DNA of 64,000 bases from Anaerolineales bacterium (GTDB lineage: Bacteria; Chloroflexota; Anaerolineae; 4572-78; J111): positions 620,001 through 684,000 of the forward strand of contig JABTUW010000002.1 in the NCBI GenBank assembly GCA_015075185.1. The letters run 5' to 3'. Both the position numbers and the translations under genes were made by a program. Shown here piece after piece: positions 17,988 to 26,610 of the stretch; positions within the stretch are counted from its first letter, which is position 1; each line of letters begins with the position of its first letter. The notes under the pieces are model-generated. The model was not told the origin of the DNA and searched no databases. It was given only the letters and a program-made list of their open reading frames with translations.

Positions 17988-18739
17988 AACACCCCCGCTT
18001 TCTTCAGAACTTCCACAACTTTGGGCGCGGCTTCCGGCCCGCGGCCCAAAATTTCTGCGCCTTTGTGCTGTTCAACCGGCGTTTTGAGCCGCACTTTTTC
18101 TAGGCCCTCAGGCCGGGGCTGGAGCTTTGTCTGTTCGATTTGAGCCTTTTTGGCCCGCAGCCGGCCCGGCAGCGAGGGGTAACGCGGCAGATTAATCCCT
18201 TCTCTGACGGTAAACGCGGCGGGCAGCGTCGTCTCGTACACCTCCCAGCCACCGGAGACTTCCCGTTTGGCTGTGGCCACACCGTTTTTTATGTCCAGCG
18301 CCTTGATGCCGGTCACACAGGGCAGGTCTAAAGTGTGGGCCACGCGAATGCCGACCTGATAGCCGCCGGAGTCAGCAGACTCGTTGCCAAAGAACAGCAG
18401 GTCAAATGGTTGCGGCTGGGCGCGGATCGCCTCGACAATGGCCTGAGCCGTGGCCTGCGGTCCCCAATCGCGGCCGTCGGTTTCCAGCAAAATGGCCCGG
18501 TCAATGCCCTGGGCAATGGCGAAGCGCAGTTGCTCCGTGGCCGGCTCCGGGCCGAGCGTCAGGACCGTCGCCGTGCCGCCGTGCGCTTCTTTCAGCCGGA
18601 TGGCCTCCTCGACCGCGCACTCTTCGTGCGGGCTGATGGTAAAACCCAGGTGGCGGGTGTCAATCTCCTGCTCATCTTCGGTCAGCACAATCCTGGCCCC
18701 GGTCGCCGGGACACGTTTCACACAGACGAGTATGTTCAT
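17984..18739 (-). CDS. etfB: Electron transfer flavoprotein, beta subunit
   Basis: A 251-residue ETF beta subunit beginning MNILVCVKRVP, with SPHEECAVEEAI and a long AMP-binding region. It forms a heterodimer with EtfA. The ribosome site GAGGGAG precedes the ATG. It follows the GcvT-type dehydrogenase gene after a repeat array. Confidence 0.92.
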   Translation of the reverse strand: MNILVCVKRVPATGARIVLTEDEQEIDTRHLGFTISPHEECAVEEAIRLKEAHGGTATVLTLGPEPATEQLRFAIAQGIDRAILLETDGRDWGPQATAQAIVEAIRAQPQPFDLLFFGNESADSGGYQVGIRVAHTLDLPCVTGIKALDIKNGVATAKREVSGGWEVYETTLPAAFTVREGINLPRYPSLPGRLRAKKAQIEQTKLQPRPEGLEKVRLKTPVEQHKGAEILGRGPEAAPKVVEVLKKAGVL

Positions 18740-18754
18740 AGTTGCTCCCTCAAA

Positions 18755-18810
18755 TAGGGAGTAGGGGAAAATCCCCCTTTACTCCCTACTCCTTACTCCT
18801 TACTCCCTTC
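18755..18810. repeat. Inverted heptamer array
   Basis: AGGGAGTAGGGG on the left faces ACTCCCT/ACTCCTT heptamers on the right. It fills the gap between the GcvT-type dehydrogenase and etfB. Confidence 0.7.
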
Positions 18811-21330
18811 TTAACGCTTCATCCGTTCATTGGTTGGGTCAAACAGCGGGGTGTTGCCGGCCACGGCCACGGTGACCGGGTAACGCCCACCCAGGTATTC
18901 CACCTGCAATGTTGTGCCCACCTGGGCATATTCCGGCGGCAAATAACCGAGCAAGATATGCTTGCCCAGCGACGGCCCGGAGCCAGCGCTGGTCACGTAA
19001 GAGCGCCGGCCTTTGCGGTCGGTGATGACCTGACCAGCCGGGGTCAAGATCGGCTCGCGGCCAAGCATGTAGCGCGGCTGGCCGGTGGCGGCGGTTGGAT
19101 CGTCCAGGGTCAGAGTGCAGAGGATGGCCGCCGGTTCTTCCTCGCGGGACTTTAGATAAACCTCTTTGCCGATGAAGTCGGCGCTTTTGACCTTGGCGCG
19201 GGCCAAACCGGCCTCGACCGGGTTGTATTCCGACTCCAGCTCGTTGCCAAAGGCGCGATAGCCCTTTTCAAGGCGGGCGGTCGTACCGTACACGCCAATA
19301 CCGACCGGGACGATGCCGTGAGGCTGTCCGGCCTCCCAGAGAATATCCCACAGCCGCCCGCCCTGCTCCATCGCGGTGTAAATTTCCCAGCCCAACTCGC
19401 CCACGTAGGAGATGCGGAAGGCCAGCACGCGGATATTTTCAATGACCAGTTCCCTGACCGTGCCAAAGGGGAAGCCCCCGTGCGATACATCATCCGTCGT
19501 TACAGATTGCAGCACCTGGCGAGATTTTGGCCCCCACAGCCCAATCGTACAGAGAGCCGAGGTTAAATCCTGAAGGTGAGTTTTGCCGTCGGCGGGCAGG
19601 TGGTCTTTGAACCACTTTTTGTCCACATTGCCGTAGGCGCCACCGGTAGCCACACGAATATGCTCTTCGCCCAGGCGCATAATGGTCAGGTCAGCCTTAA
19701 AGCCGCCGTGTGGGTTCAGCAGCGGGGTGTAAACGGCCTGGCCGACCGGCACGTCCATTTGATTCACGGCGACCCTCTGCACACAGTCCAGCGCGCCGGG
19801 GCCGGTAATGTCAAAAACGCAAAAGGCCGACAGGTCCACCATGCCGCCCCGGTCACGCAGGGCCAGGTGTTCGGCGTTGATGATCGGCGACCACCAGCGC
19901 GAGTCCCACTCGGCGGGGCGAGGCATGACCCGCTCGCTGTACTCGTCCAGCAGAGGTTTGTTCGACTCATACCAGTAGGGACGCTCCCAGCCAGCGGTTT
20001 CAAAAAAGACCGCGCCTAACTCTTTTTCGCGGGTATAGAAGGGGCTGAGGCGCACCCGGCGCGAAGACTCATACTGCTCGGCGGGATGGGTGATACTGTA
20101 CATTTTGTTGAAGGACTCGCCGGTGCGGGCGCGAACGTGGAACTGGGTGCGAGAGTGGTCGTAAAAGCGGGCAATATCCGAGGCAGTGGCATCGCAGATT
20201 TCCGGCGCACCGTAAGTCATCCACTCGGCCACCACCCGGCCAAAGCCGGGGCCTTCCTTGATCCAGATGGCCGCGACCGACCACAGATTCTTGACTTCCG
20301 GCGTTTCGCCGATAATCGGCATGCCGTCGGGGGTCAGCGACATCAGGCCATTGATGGCGTGGCGAATGCCGACATCTTCCCGGTCAAGGATGTCGGGCAT
20401 CAATTCCAGGGCAGTGGCCATACTGTCGTCAAAATCATCGGCGGTAAAGGGCAGTTCGGTCGGGCTGAGGGCGGCCTGTTCGATGGAAGGAATTTCGTCC
20501 GGTTCGTGCCATATGGGCCGGTGGGCGTAGGAGCCGATTTCGAGGTCGCTGCCGTTCTGGCGCTCATACATATTGCTGTCCACGTCGCGGATGACCGGGT
20601 ACTCGATTTCACCTTTGGTCTTCTCAAAAAGCGGGATGGGGCCAACGGTGATAAACTGGTGGACCATCGGCGTGAGGGGGATATGAACGCCGGCCATGCG
20701 AGCCAGGCGCGGGCTCCAGACGCCGCAGGCAATCAGCACATACTCCGCACCGATGTAACCTTGCTTGGTCTCGACGCCCACCACACGCCCTTTTTGTACG
20801 TCAATGCCGGTCACTTCGATGTTGGAAAAGACTTTGAGAGCATCCAGTTCCATGGCCCGTTCGCGCATGAGGGTGCCGGCCCGCAGTGAGTCAACCACAC
20901 CCGCGGAAGGGCTGTAAAAACCGCCCAGCACCAGATCGGTGTTGACATAGGGGACCCTCTCTTTGATTTGCTGGGGGGTGATGATTTCACCCGGCTCGCC
21001 CCACGCTTTGGCCGAAGTGACGCGGCGGGTGAGTTCCTGCATCCGCTCCGGGGTGCGGGCCAGTTCGATGCCGCCGCTCTGGGTAAAAGTGCCTAACTTC
21101 TTGTAAGTGGCAACGCTGTCCTGGGTCAGCCGGGTCATTTCTTTGGAATGGTCCACCGGGAAGATAAAGTTGGAGGCGTGCCCGGTGGAACCACCGGGAT
21201 TGGGCAGCGGCCCTTTGTCAAGCAGGACCATATCTTTCCAGCCCAACTCAGCCAGATGATAGACCAGGCTGTTGCCAACAATGCCCGCCCCGATAATGAC
21301 GACGCGCGCTTGGGTGGGGAGTGTATTCAT
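18811..21330 (-). CDS. GcvT-type dimethylglycine/sarcosine dehydrogenase
   Basis: An 839-residue flavoprotein with the dimethylglycine dehydrogenase layout. The FAD-binding DAO domain has IIGAGIVG at 13-20 and a His in GSTGHAS near 51 that corresponds to the covalent-flavin region. A middle FAO domain follows, then GcvT and GcvT_C domains (NELESEYNPVEAGL in the last part) that bind tetrahydrofolate. Such enzymes remove a methyl group from dimethylglycine or sarcosine, giving methylene-THF and reducing an ETF. EtfB follows downstream. The ATG has GGAGGG upstream. Exact substrate not decided by sequence. Confidence 0.87.
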   Translation of the reverse strand: MNTLPTQARVVIIGAGIVGNSLVYHLAELGWKDMVLLDKGPLPNPGGSTGHASNFIFPVDHSKEMTRLTQDSVATYKKLGTFTQSGGIELARTPERMQELTRRVTSAKAWGEPGEIITPQQIKERVPYVNTDLVLGGFYSPSAGVVDSLRAGTLMRERAMELDALKVFSNIEVTGIDVQKGRVVGVETKQGYIGAEYVLIACGVWSPRLARMAGVHIPLTPMVHQFITVGPIPLFEKTKGEIEYPVIRDVDSNMYERQNGSDLEIGSYAHRPIWHEPDEIPSIEQAALSPTELPFTADDFDDSMATALELMPDILDREDVGIRHAINGLMSLTPDGMPIIGETPEVKNLWSVAAIWIKEGPGFGRVVAEWMTYGAPEICDATASDIARFYDHSRTQFHVRARTGESFNKMYSITHPAEQYESSRRVRLSPFYTREKELGAVFFETAGWERPYWYESNKPLLDEYSERVMPRPAEWDSRWWSPIINAEHLALRDRGGMVDLSAFCVFDITGPGALDCVQRVAVNQMDVPVGQAVYTPLLNPHGGFKADLTIMRLGEEHIRVATGGAYGNVDKKWFKDHLPADGKTHLQDLTSALCTIGLWGPKSRQVLQSVTTDDVSHGGFPFGTVRELVIENIRVLAFRISYVGELGWEIYTAMEQGGRLWDILWEAGQPHGIVPVGIGVYGTTARLEKGYRAFGNELESEYNPVEAGLARAKVKSADFIGKEVYLKSREEEPAAILCTLTLDDPTAATGQPRYMLGREPILTPAGQVITDRKGRRSYVTSAGSGPSLGKHILLGYLPPEYAQVGTTLQVEYLGGRYPVTVAVAGNTPLFDPTNERMKR

Positions 21331-21359
21331 AATAATCCCTCCATAAAAAATTTACGGGT

Positions 21360-21701
21360 TCACTGCAAATCGAATAATATCTTGAGCCGTTCTTTAACCT
21401 GCTCTTGCATTCGGGGGGATAAACTGCCAAGTTCACGACGAAGAAGTGAGGTGGTAGTTGTCATCAGGCGGTGTATTTGCAAAGTAGATGAAACACGCAG
21501 ACCAGTAACAGCAAAATCAGCATCACCTGAGTCAATGATCAAATCCGTCGGCAGAGGGGATGCCGGAACACGGCTGGTGATAAAAGCCAACACAATGTGG
21601 TGATGCGGGCCAACAGGTTCGGTTAGGCAGGTTGCCGGGCGGACTTTGCTGCTAGAAAGGTCATCAAAGGGAAAAGGAACAAGATAGGTTTTATACTTCA
21701 T
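21360..21701 (-). CDS. MazF/PemK-type toxin
   Basis: A 113-residue PemK/MazF-like protein (YLVPFPFDDLSSSKVRPA at the N-terminus, then a small SH3-like barrel). Such toxins cleave mRNA and are held inactive by the antitoxin. Its ATG overlaps the antitoxin stop by four bases, the normal antitoxin-first order. The pair interrupts the quaternary-amine gene cluster. Confidence 0.82.
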   Translation of the reverse strand: MKYKTYLVPFPFDDLSSSKVRPATCLTEPVGPHHHIVLAFITSRVPASPLPTDLIIDSGDADFAVTGLRVSSTLQIHRLMTTTTSLLRRELGSLSPRMQEQVKERLKILFDLQ

Positions 21702-21943
21702 TCTTGCACAGGCTTGCCATCGGCCAGGGTGTAAATATCTTCTTCAGGATCATTCAAAAATTCAAAAGCCGGGTTGCTGGCGGCTGCCTGTAGCCATAAG
21801 TTTTCATCTATCTCCCCAGGAGCGTATAAAACAATTACACGGACGGGGATTGGGCCTGTGATCGGCAAGGGAGCATCCAGTTTGAGTTGGTGATTCTCAT
21901 CTACAATGCCAGTGATTTCGACAGCAGTCATTGTTATTTCCAT
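21698..21943 (-). CDS. Antitoxin of the MazF pair
   Basis: An 81-residue acidic protein (VEITGIVDENHQLKLDAPLP, then a Glu/Asp-rich tail). The N-terminal beta pattern resembles small antitoxins found beside PemK toxins. The first ATG has GGAG six bases upstream; a second Met at position 5 is less likely. It is coupled to the toxin by a four-base overlap. Confidence 0.7.
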   Translation of the reverse strand: MEITMTAVEITGIVDENHQLKLDAPLPITGPIPVRVIVLYAPGEIDENLWLQAAASNPAFEFLNDPEEDIYTLADGKPVQE

Positions 21944-22027
21944 AAATTACTCCACTCCTTATCTTGATGATATATGAGTGTACCCTTAAATTGAGTAAAT
22001 TTAAAGTCAGACTTGTCCTAGCCAAAA

Positions 22028-22064
22028 GATGAAGGATGAGATGATTCCCTCTCATCCTTCATCT
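22028..22064 (-). terminator. Hairpin after the DAO gene
   Basis: A 15-base perfect inverted repeat (AGATGAAGGATGAGA and its complement) lies just past the DAO stop and is followed on the minus strand by TTTTGG. It could end the DAO transcript before the toxin-antitoxin pair, though the T run is short. The units resemble the heptamer arrays. Confidence 0.45.
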
Positions 22065-22074
22065 CTCACCTTTG

Positions 22075-23379
22075 CTACCCATTCACCGAAAAACTACTTT
22101 CGGGATTTATCTGCCGGTTGCGGGAATAAAAGCCCACATTTAGCTCCAGCCCGGTGTAGACAGCCTTATATTTGACCGGGTCCTGATCATGGTTCTGGCC
22201 GTTCTCGACGCGGTGAATCAGTTCCGACATCATGTAGCCAACCGGCGGGGCGTTTTTGAACTCGTGGCCGCTGGTGCCGATAGCCATGTAAAAGCCGTCC
22301 AGGTCCGATTTATCATAAATGGGCAGCCAGTCGGTCGAGACATCGTACAGGTCCACCACACCACGGGGCTGGTTGGGCACGGGCAGGTCGGGGATGCGCC
22401 GGGCCAGGCGGTAAACCTGGGCTTTCCACTGCGCATCGGTGACATTCTGATTATACTCATCCGGGTTGTCAACCCACTCTTTGGCGTCACACTCCGGGTC
22501 TTCACTGCCAACCAGGATGGTGTTACCGGCTTCGGGCCGGAAGTAGATGGCGTTGTCGCCGTCGGAGGTGTGCTTGCCACTTTTTTCAAAGTTAAAGCCT
22601 TCAGGCGAGGGGACGTGATGGACTTCGTGGCGCAAGGGTCGAGTTTTGATGTTCATGCTCTCCTCGACCCCGGCCAAGCGGTTAATAATATAGGAGTGTG
22701 GCCCGGCCACGTTGACCACGATTGGCGCGTCAACTTTGCTGCCGTCGTTCAGCGTGACGCCCTGGACCCGGTTCCCCTCTTGCCGTATCTCCACGACTGT
22801 TTTGTTAAAGAGGAACTGTCCCCCTTTACTCTCGGTGGCGCGCATGATATTGTGAGTGGCGAGTTGGGGGTCGTTGACATAGCCGGAGCCGGGGGTGAAG
22901 ATAGCCCCTTCCAGGTGGCTTTCGGGCTCTTTCCAGAAGGCCTCCCCCGCTTCGGGGCGGCTGGGCGGCCAGAATTCGCCCAAAAAGTAGATGGGCATGC
23001 GCTCCTTAACGGTTTCGACATCCCACTCTTCATGCTCGACGCCCATCTGCCGGTAAAGCTCCAGCACTTTGCGCCAGTTGTGGCCTTTGCTTTTGAGCAG
23101 CAGGGTGCCGCAGTTCATGAATCTAGCCATGCCCCGCTCATCTTTAATGCCCAACCACTTTTCATAATTGCCCCAGTACTTGAAACCCTCGTAAGCCAGG
23201 GCGACCCCATCCCAAGTAGAATAGTGCGCACGGACGATGGCGCAAGAATTGATGGTTGAACCGGCCCCGGCGTCGTTGTTTTTGTCAATGTTGAGGGTTT
23301 TGTAACCTCGCTTGGCCAGCTCAAAGGCCGTCGAACAGCCAATAACTCCGGCTCCAATAATAATCGCATCTGCGTGCAT
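22075..23379 (-). CDS. DAO-family FAD oxidoreductase (sarcosine oxidase-like)
   Basis: A 434-residue flavoprotein with IIGAGVIGCSTAFELAKRG at the N-terminus and a C-terminal GTSGHEFKNAPPVGYM block as in sarcosine oxidase beta subunits and related amine oxidases. It probably oxidises an N-methyl amino acid or another secondary amine. No alpha, gamma or delta sarcosine oxidase subunits are nearby. It follows the iron alcohol dehydrogenase gene and has an AGGAGG site. Confidence 0.82.
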   Translation of the reverse strand: MHADAIIIGAGVIGCSTAFELAKRGYKTLNIDKNNDAGAGSTINSCAIVRAHYSTWDGVALAYEGFKYWGNYEKWLGIKDERGMARFMNCGTLLLKSKGHNWRKVLELYRQMGVEHEEWDVETVKERMPIYFLGEFWPPSRPEAGEAFWKEPESHLEGAIFTPGSGYVNDPQLATHNIMRATESKGGQFLFNKTVVEIRQEGNRVQGVTLNDGSKVDAPIVVNVAGPHSYIINRLAGVEESMNIKTRPLRHEVHHVPSPEGFNFEKSGKHTSDGDNAIYFRPEAGNTILVGSEDPECDAKEWVDNPDEYNQNVTDAQWKAQVYRLARRIPDLPVPNQPRGVVDLYDVSTDWLPIYDKSDLDGFYMAIGTSGHEFKNAPPVGYMMSELIHRVENGQNHDQDPVKYKAVYTGLELNVGFYSRNRQINPESSFSVNG

Positions 23380-23490
23380 GGTATCCTCCTACTACTTCTA
23401 ATAGACCAATTTGGGCCGGGATGGGGAGATACGGAGATTTTTAATCCTTTTTTTATTCCCAAATCCCTAATCCCGGCGATTTTTTTTACT

Positions 23491-23525
23491 CGGCTGGTTC
23501 CCAAACTGAGTTCGGGAACCAGCCG
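23491..23525. repeat. Palindromic GTTCCCAAACT-type repeat, copy 1
   Basis: CGGCTGGTTCCC and GGGAACCAGCCG form a 12-base perfect stem around AAACTGAGTTC. The core matches a second copy at 56389-56422. It lies between the iron alcohol dehydrogenase and DAO genes. Confidence 0.55.
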
Positions 23526-23542
23526 ACTCTTGTTTCAGCCGC

Positions 23543-24718
23543 TCACTTCCGGCCCAGCTCAAAGGCCCGTTTGTAAATCTGTACGTAGCTCTGGAGACTC
23601 AGATCGCGGGGGTTGCCGATGGTCTGCGGGTCTTTGTAGGCGATTTCGGCCAGCATGGGAATTTCGTCTTCGCCAAAGCCCAACTCTTGCAGACTCGGAA
23701 TTTCGACATCCTCGGTCAGCTTCATGACCGCTTCCACCGCTTTTTCCGCGGCCTGCCACAGGCTCAAGCCGCGAATATCCTCACCCATCGCCACGGCAAT
23801 ACGGGCGAACTTCTCCGGCTCGCCTTTGAAATTGTACTCCATCACCGGGCCGAGCAGCCGGGCCGTCAGCGCGCCGTGCGGTACGTTATGCACTCCGCCA
23901 GCCGACTGGCTCATAGCGTGGGCCGCCCCGGCGCTCTCGGTGCCGTAAGACAACGCCCCCAGCATGGCGGCCATGCTCATTTTGTAGCGGGCTTCGGCGT
24001 TGTGGCCCTGGGCAAAGGCGACCCGCAAATAATGAGCAACGTATTCCATCGCCAGCAGAGCCGTCGAATCGGGCAGGGGCTGGGCGTAGGCGCAGGTGTA
24101 GCACTCGATAGCGTGGGCCAGGGCGTCCATACCCGTGCCGGCAGTGACAGCCGGGGGCAGGTCAAAGGTCAGTTCGGGGTCAATCAGTGCTTCCCAGGCC
24201 CCAATCAGCGGCGTGCCGCCCACATTAAACTTGATTTTGCGCTGCGGGTCGGTGATGACCGCCCACAGCGTGACCTCGCTGCCGGTTCCGGCGGTGGTCG
24301 GCATGCAGATGGTCGGCGGGATGCGGCGCTGGATGGGCTGGGGGCTGGCCCATTCGTAGTCCAAAATGGAGCCGCCATTGGCCGCAACTACGCCGATGGA
24401 TTTGGCCGTGTCCATCGCGCTGCCGCCGCCCAAGCCAATCAAGCCGTCACACTCTTCCCGGCGATACGTGTCAGCCCCCTCATCTATCAGGGCGATAGGC
24501 GGATTGGGCGCAACGCCGTCAAAAACAGCAAAGCTGAGATCGGCTGCTCTCAGCCGGGCCGCGGCCCGGTCGAGCAAACCGGCCTTGACTACACCGGGGT
24601 CGGTGACAATCAAGGGGCGGGTCATGCCCAGCGCCCTGGCTTCGTCGGCCAGGGCATTAATGGCCCCCAGGCCATGTTTCATCACGGTTGGAATTTCAAA
24701 ACTGCGGATGTTGGTCAT
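23543..24718 (-). CDS. Iron-containing alcohol dehydrogenase
   Basis: A 391-residue group III alcohol dehydrogenase. The NAD-binding region shows GLGGGSAMDTAKS, and the metal site shows DALAHAIECY and GGVHNVPHG. It interconverts an alcohol and an aldehyde with NAD(H). In this cluster it might handle formaldehyde or another product of demethylation, but that is inference; the substrate cannot be read from sequence. The start has an AGGAG site. Confidence 0.87.
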   Translation of the reverse strand: MTNIRSFEIPTVMKHGLGAINALADEARALGMTRPLIVTDPGVVKAGLLDRAAARLRAADLSFAVFDGVAPNPPIALIDEGADTYRREECDGLIGLGGGSAMDTAKSIGVVAANGGSILDYEWASPQPIQRRIPPTICMPTTAGTGSEVTLWAVITDPQRKIKFNVGGTPLIGAWEALIDPELTFDLPPAVTAGTGMDALAHAIECYTCAYAQPLPDSTALLAMEYVAHYLRVAFAQGHNAEARYKMSMAAMLGALSYGTESAGAAHAMSQSAGGVHNVPHGALTARLLGPVMEYNFKGEPEKFARIAVAMGEDIRGLSLWQAAEKAVEAVMKLTEDVEIPSLQELGFGEDEIPMLAEIAYKDPQTIGNPRDLSLQSYVQIYKRAFELGRK

Positions 24719-24749
24719 GGGTACTCCTAAAAGATTTAATCGAAGATAA

Positions 24750-24822
24750 AGAGTAGTCAGTAGCCAGTAGTCAGATAGAACAATTTCTGGTTACTGGCTA
24801 CTGACTACTGGTTACTGCTATC
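24750..24822. repeat. Inverted heptamer array reaching the mttB-like stop codon
   Basis: AGTAGTC/AGTAGCC units face TTACTGG/CTACTGA units. The array runs into the methyltransferase stop codon and closely matches the array at 8375-8459. Confidence 0.75.
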
Positions 24823-26368
24823 TCTTCCACTCGCTTCGCGGTTTGCCGGCGCGGATTTCGGCCCGGCGGTGTTCGGCGAAGGCGTTGAGTTCTTCGGCAA
24901 CAGCCGGATCGAGGGCCGGGGCTTCGTACTCTTTCAACATGCGCTTCCAGACGGCGTTGGCTCGTTTGTAGGTGTCGGCGCTGCCCTCTTCTTCCCACTT
25001 TTCGTAATTATCCATATTAAAAACGGTATGCTGGTAAAAAGCGGTTTCGTAATGGCGCATGGTATGCTGCGCGCCGAGGAAATGCTGGCCCGGCCCCACT
25101 TCGGCGTAGGCATCCCAGGCAAAATCTTCGTCGGTCAGGCCAATGCCGTTGACAAAACGGGCCATCATGCCGCACATCTCCAGGTCGAGGATGAACTTCT
25201 CATAGCCGGCAATCAGGCCGCCTTCCAGCCAGCCGGCGGCATGCAGCACAAAATTGACCCCGGCCTGCACGGTCGGCCAAATTGTGCCGGCGGACTCGTA
25301 GCCGGCCTGGGCATCAGGGATGCGTGAAGCCGTGAAGTTGCCGCCGGAACGGAAGGGTAAATTGTAACGGCGGGCCATCTGCGCTCCGGCGTAGAGGGCC
25401 AGGGCATCTTCCGGCGTACCAAAGCAGGGCGCGCCGCTGCGCATGTCAATATTGGCCAGGAACGAGCCGTAGATACAGGGCGTACCTGGATTGAGCATCT
25501 GGGCATAGCAGATGCCAAACAGGGCTTCGGCGTTTTGCTGGGCCAGGGTGGCGGCCATGGTGCTGGGCGACATCGCCCCGGCAATGAGGAAGGGCGTCAC
25601 CAGCACCGCCTGGTTGGCCCGGGCGTAGACCTCCAGTGCACCGAACATACGGTCGTCGAAGCGCAGCGGGCTGGAGGCGTTGATCAAGGATAACACCGCC
25701 GGATTCTCGCGGATAGCTTCCGCCCCGAAGAGAATTTCGGCCATGAGGACGGTATCGCGCGCGTTTTCAGAGTGAGTGACGCTGCCCATAAAGCACTTGT
25801 CACTTAGGGTGATGTGGGCCAGGAGCATGTCAAGGTGGCGCTCTTTTACGTCAATATCATTCGGCTCGACCAAGGTGCCGCCGTTGTGATGCAGATGCTG
25901 GGCCATGTAGGTCAGCTTGGCAAAGTTGCGAAAATCCTGAATAGTGGCCTCGCGGCGGCCCCGCTCGTAATCGCCGACAAAAGGCGGACCATAAACCGGG
26001 GCGAAGATGGTCGTGCGACCGCCGAAGTCCAGGCTGTTGGCCGGGTTGCGGGCCAGTTGGGTGAAGGTAGAGGGGGCCTGGTGGACAAAGTGCATCAGCG
26101 TGTCTTCGTCAATCCGGACTAATTCGCCTTCGACGGCAGCGCCATTGGCTTTGAAGGTTTCGCGGGCGGGGGGATAATCAATGACCAGGATACCGGGGTT
26201 TTGCAGCAGGCGCATCGAGGCGCGGTGAATGGCTTCGACGCCTTCGGGCGAGAGCACTTCGGCCAGGGGCAGCTTGTTGACTAGAGGTTTGACCGCACTG
26301 ACAATTTGGGTTCCTGCCCGCGCTCGGCGTTCTTCACGACGACTCGAACGGCGTTCTCGATCAGACAT
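24818..26368 (-). CDS. MttB-family corrinoid methyltransferase without pyrrolysine
   Basis: A 516-residue protein of the trimethylamine methyltransferase (MttB) superfamily, with recognisable blocks IHRASMRLLQNPGI, YGPPFVGDYERGRR and FRSGGNFTAS. The frame has no internal TAG, so it belongs to the non-pyrrolysine branch that includes the glycine betaine methyltransferase MtgB. It would transfer a methyl group from a quaternary amine to a corrinoid protein. A matching corrinoid protein is at 38213-38908, 12 kb away. No methyl-corrinoid:THF methyltransferase or reductive activase is in the window. Glycine betaine is likely because of the OpuA genes, but carnitine or proline betaine remain possible. 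Confidence 0.85.
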   Translation of the reverse strand: MSDRERRSSRREERRARAGTQIVSAVKPLVNKLPLAEVLSPEGVEAIHRASMRLLQNPGILVIDYPPARETFKANGAAVEGELVRIDEDTLMHFVHQAPSTFTQLARNPANSLDFGGRTTIFAPVYGPPFVGDYERGRREATIQDFRNFAKLTYMAQHLHHNGGTLVEPNDIDVKERHLDMLLAHITLSDKCFMGSVTHSENARDTVLMAEILFGAEAIRENPAVLSLINASSPLRFDDRMFGALEVYARANQAVLVTPFLIAGAMSPSTMAATLAQQNAEALFGICYAQMLNPGTPCIYGSFLANIDMRSGAPCFGTPEDALALYAGAQMARRYNLPFRSGGNFTASRIPDAQAGYESAGTIWPTVQAGVNFVLHAAGWLEGGLIAGYEKFILDLEMCGMMARFVNGIGLTDEDFAWDAYAEVGPGQHFLGAQHTMRHYETAFYQHTVFNMDNYEKWEEEGSADTYKRANAVWKRMLKEYEAPALDPAVAEELNAFAEHRRAEIRAGKPRSEWKR

Positions 26369-26382
26369 GGCTTACTCCTCTG

Positions 26383-26505
26383 AAAATAGTAGTCAGTAGA
26401 CAGTCAATGTCATTAAGTTAAGACCGGAGTCGAGCCTTTAGGCGAGTGATTCTCGGCTAAAGCCTCGACTCCAAAACGCTAACTTAACGACATTGAGTAG
26501 ACAGT
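26383..26505. repeat. Heptamer units around an inverted-repeat element, copy 1
   Basis: AGTAGTC/AGTAGAC units flank an element whose ends are CAATGTCATTAAGTTAAG and, inverted at the right, CAATGTCGTTAAGTTAG. Inside is a hairpin GGAGTCGAGCC/GCCTCGACTCC. The TGTCATTAAGTTAAG ends recur at 38944-39125. It may be a small mobile element without a gene. Confidence 0.6.
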
Positions 26506-26610
26506 AGACGGCCCTAAAGGGGGCCTTTGGCTCTAGACAGGGGTAGTACATCCCTGCTACCTTGCTACCTTTTCATTAGGGGTGGCATGCAGCCTGCTAC
26601 TCTGTACCGG

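Noticed and set aside
24818..26368. Pyrrolysine in the MttB-family gene
   Set aside because: The whole frame has no internal TAG; it is of the non-pyrrolysine branch.
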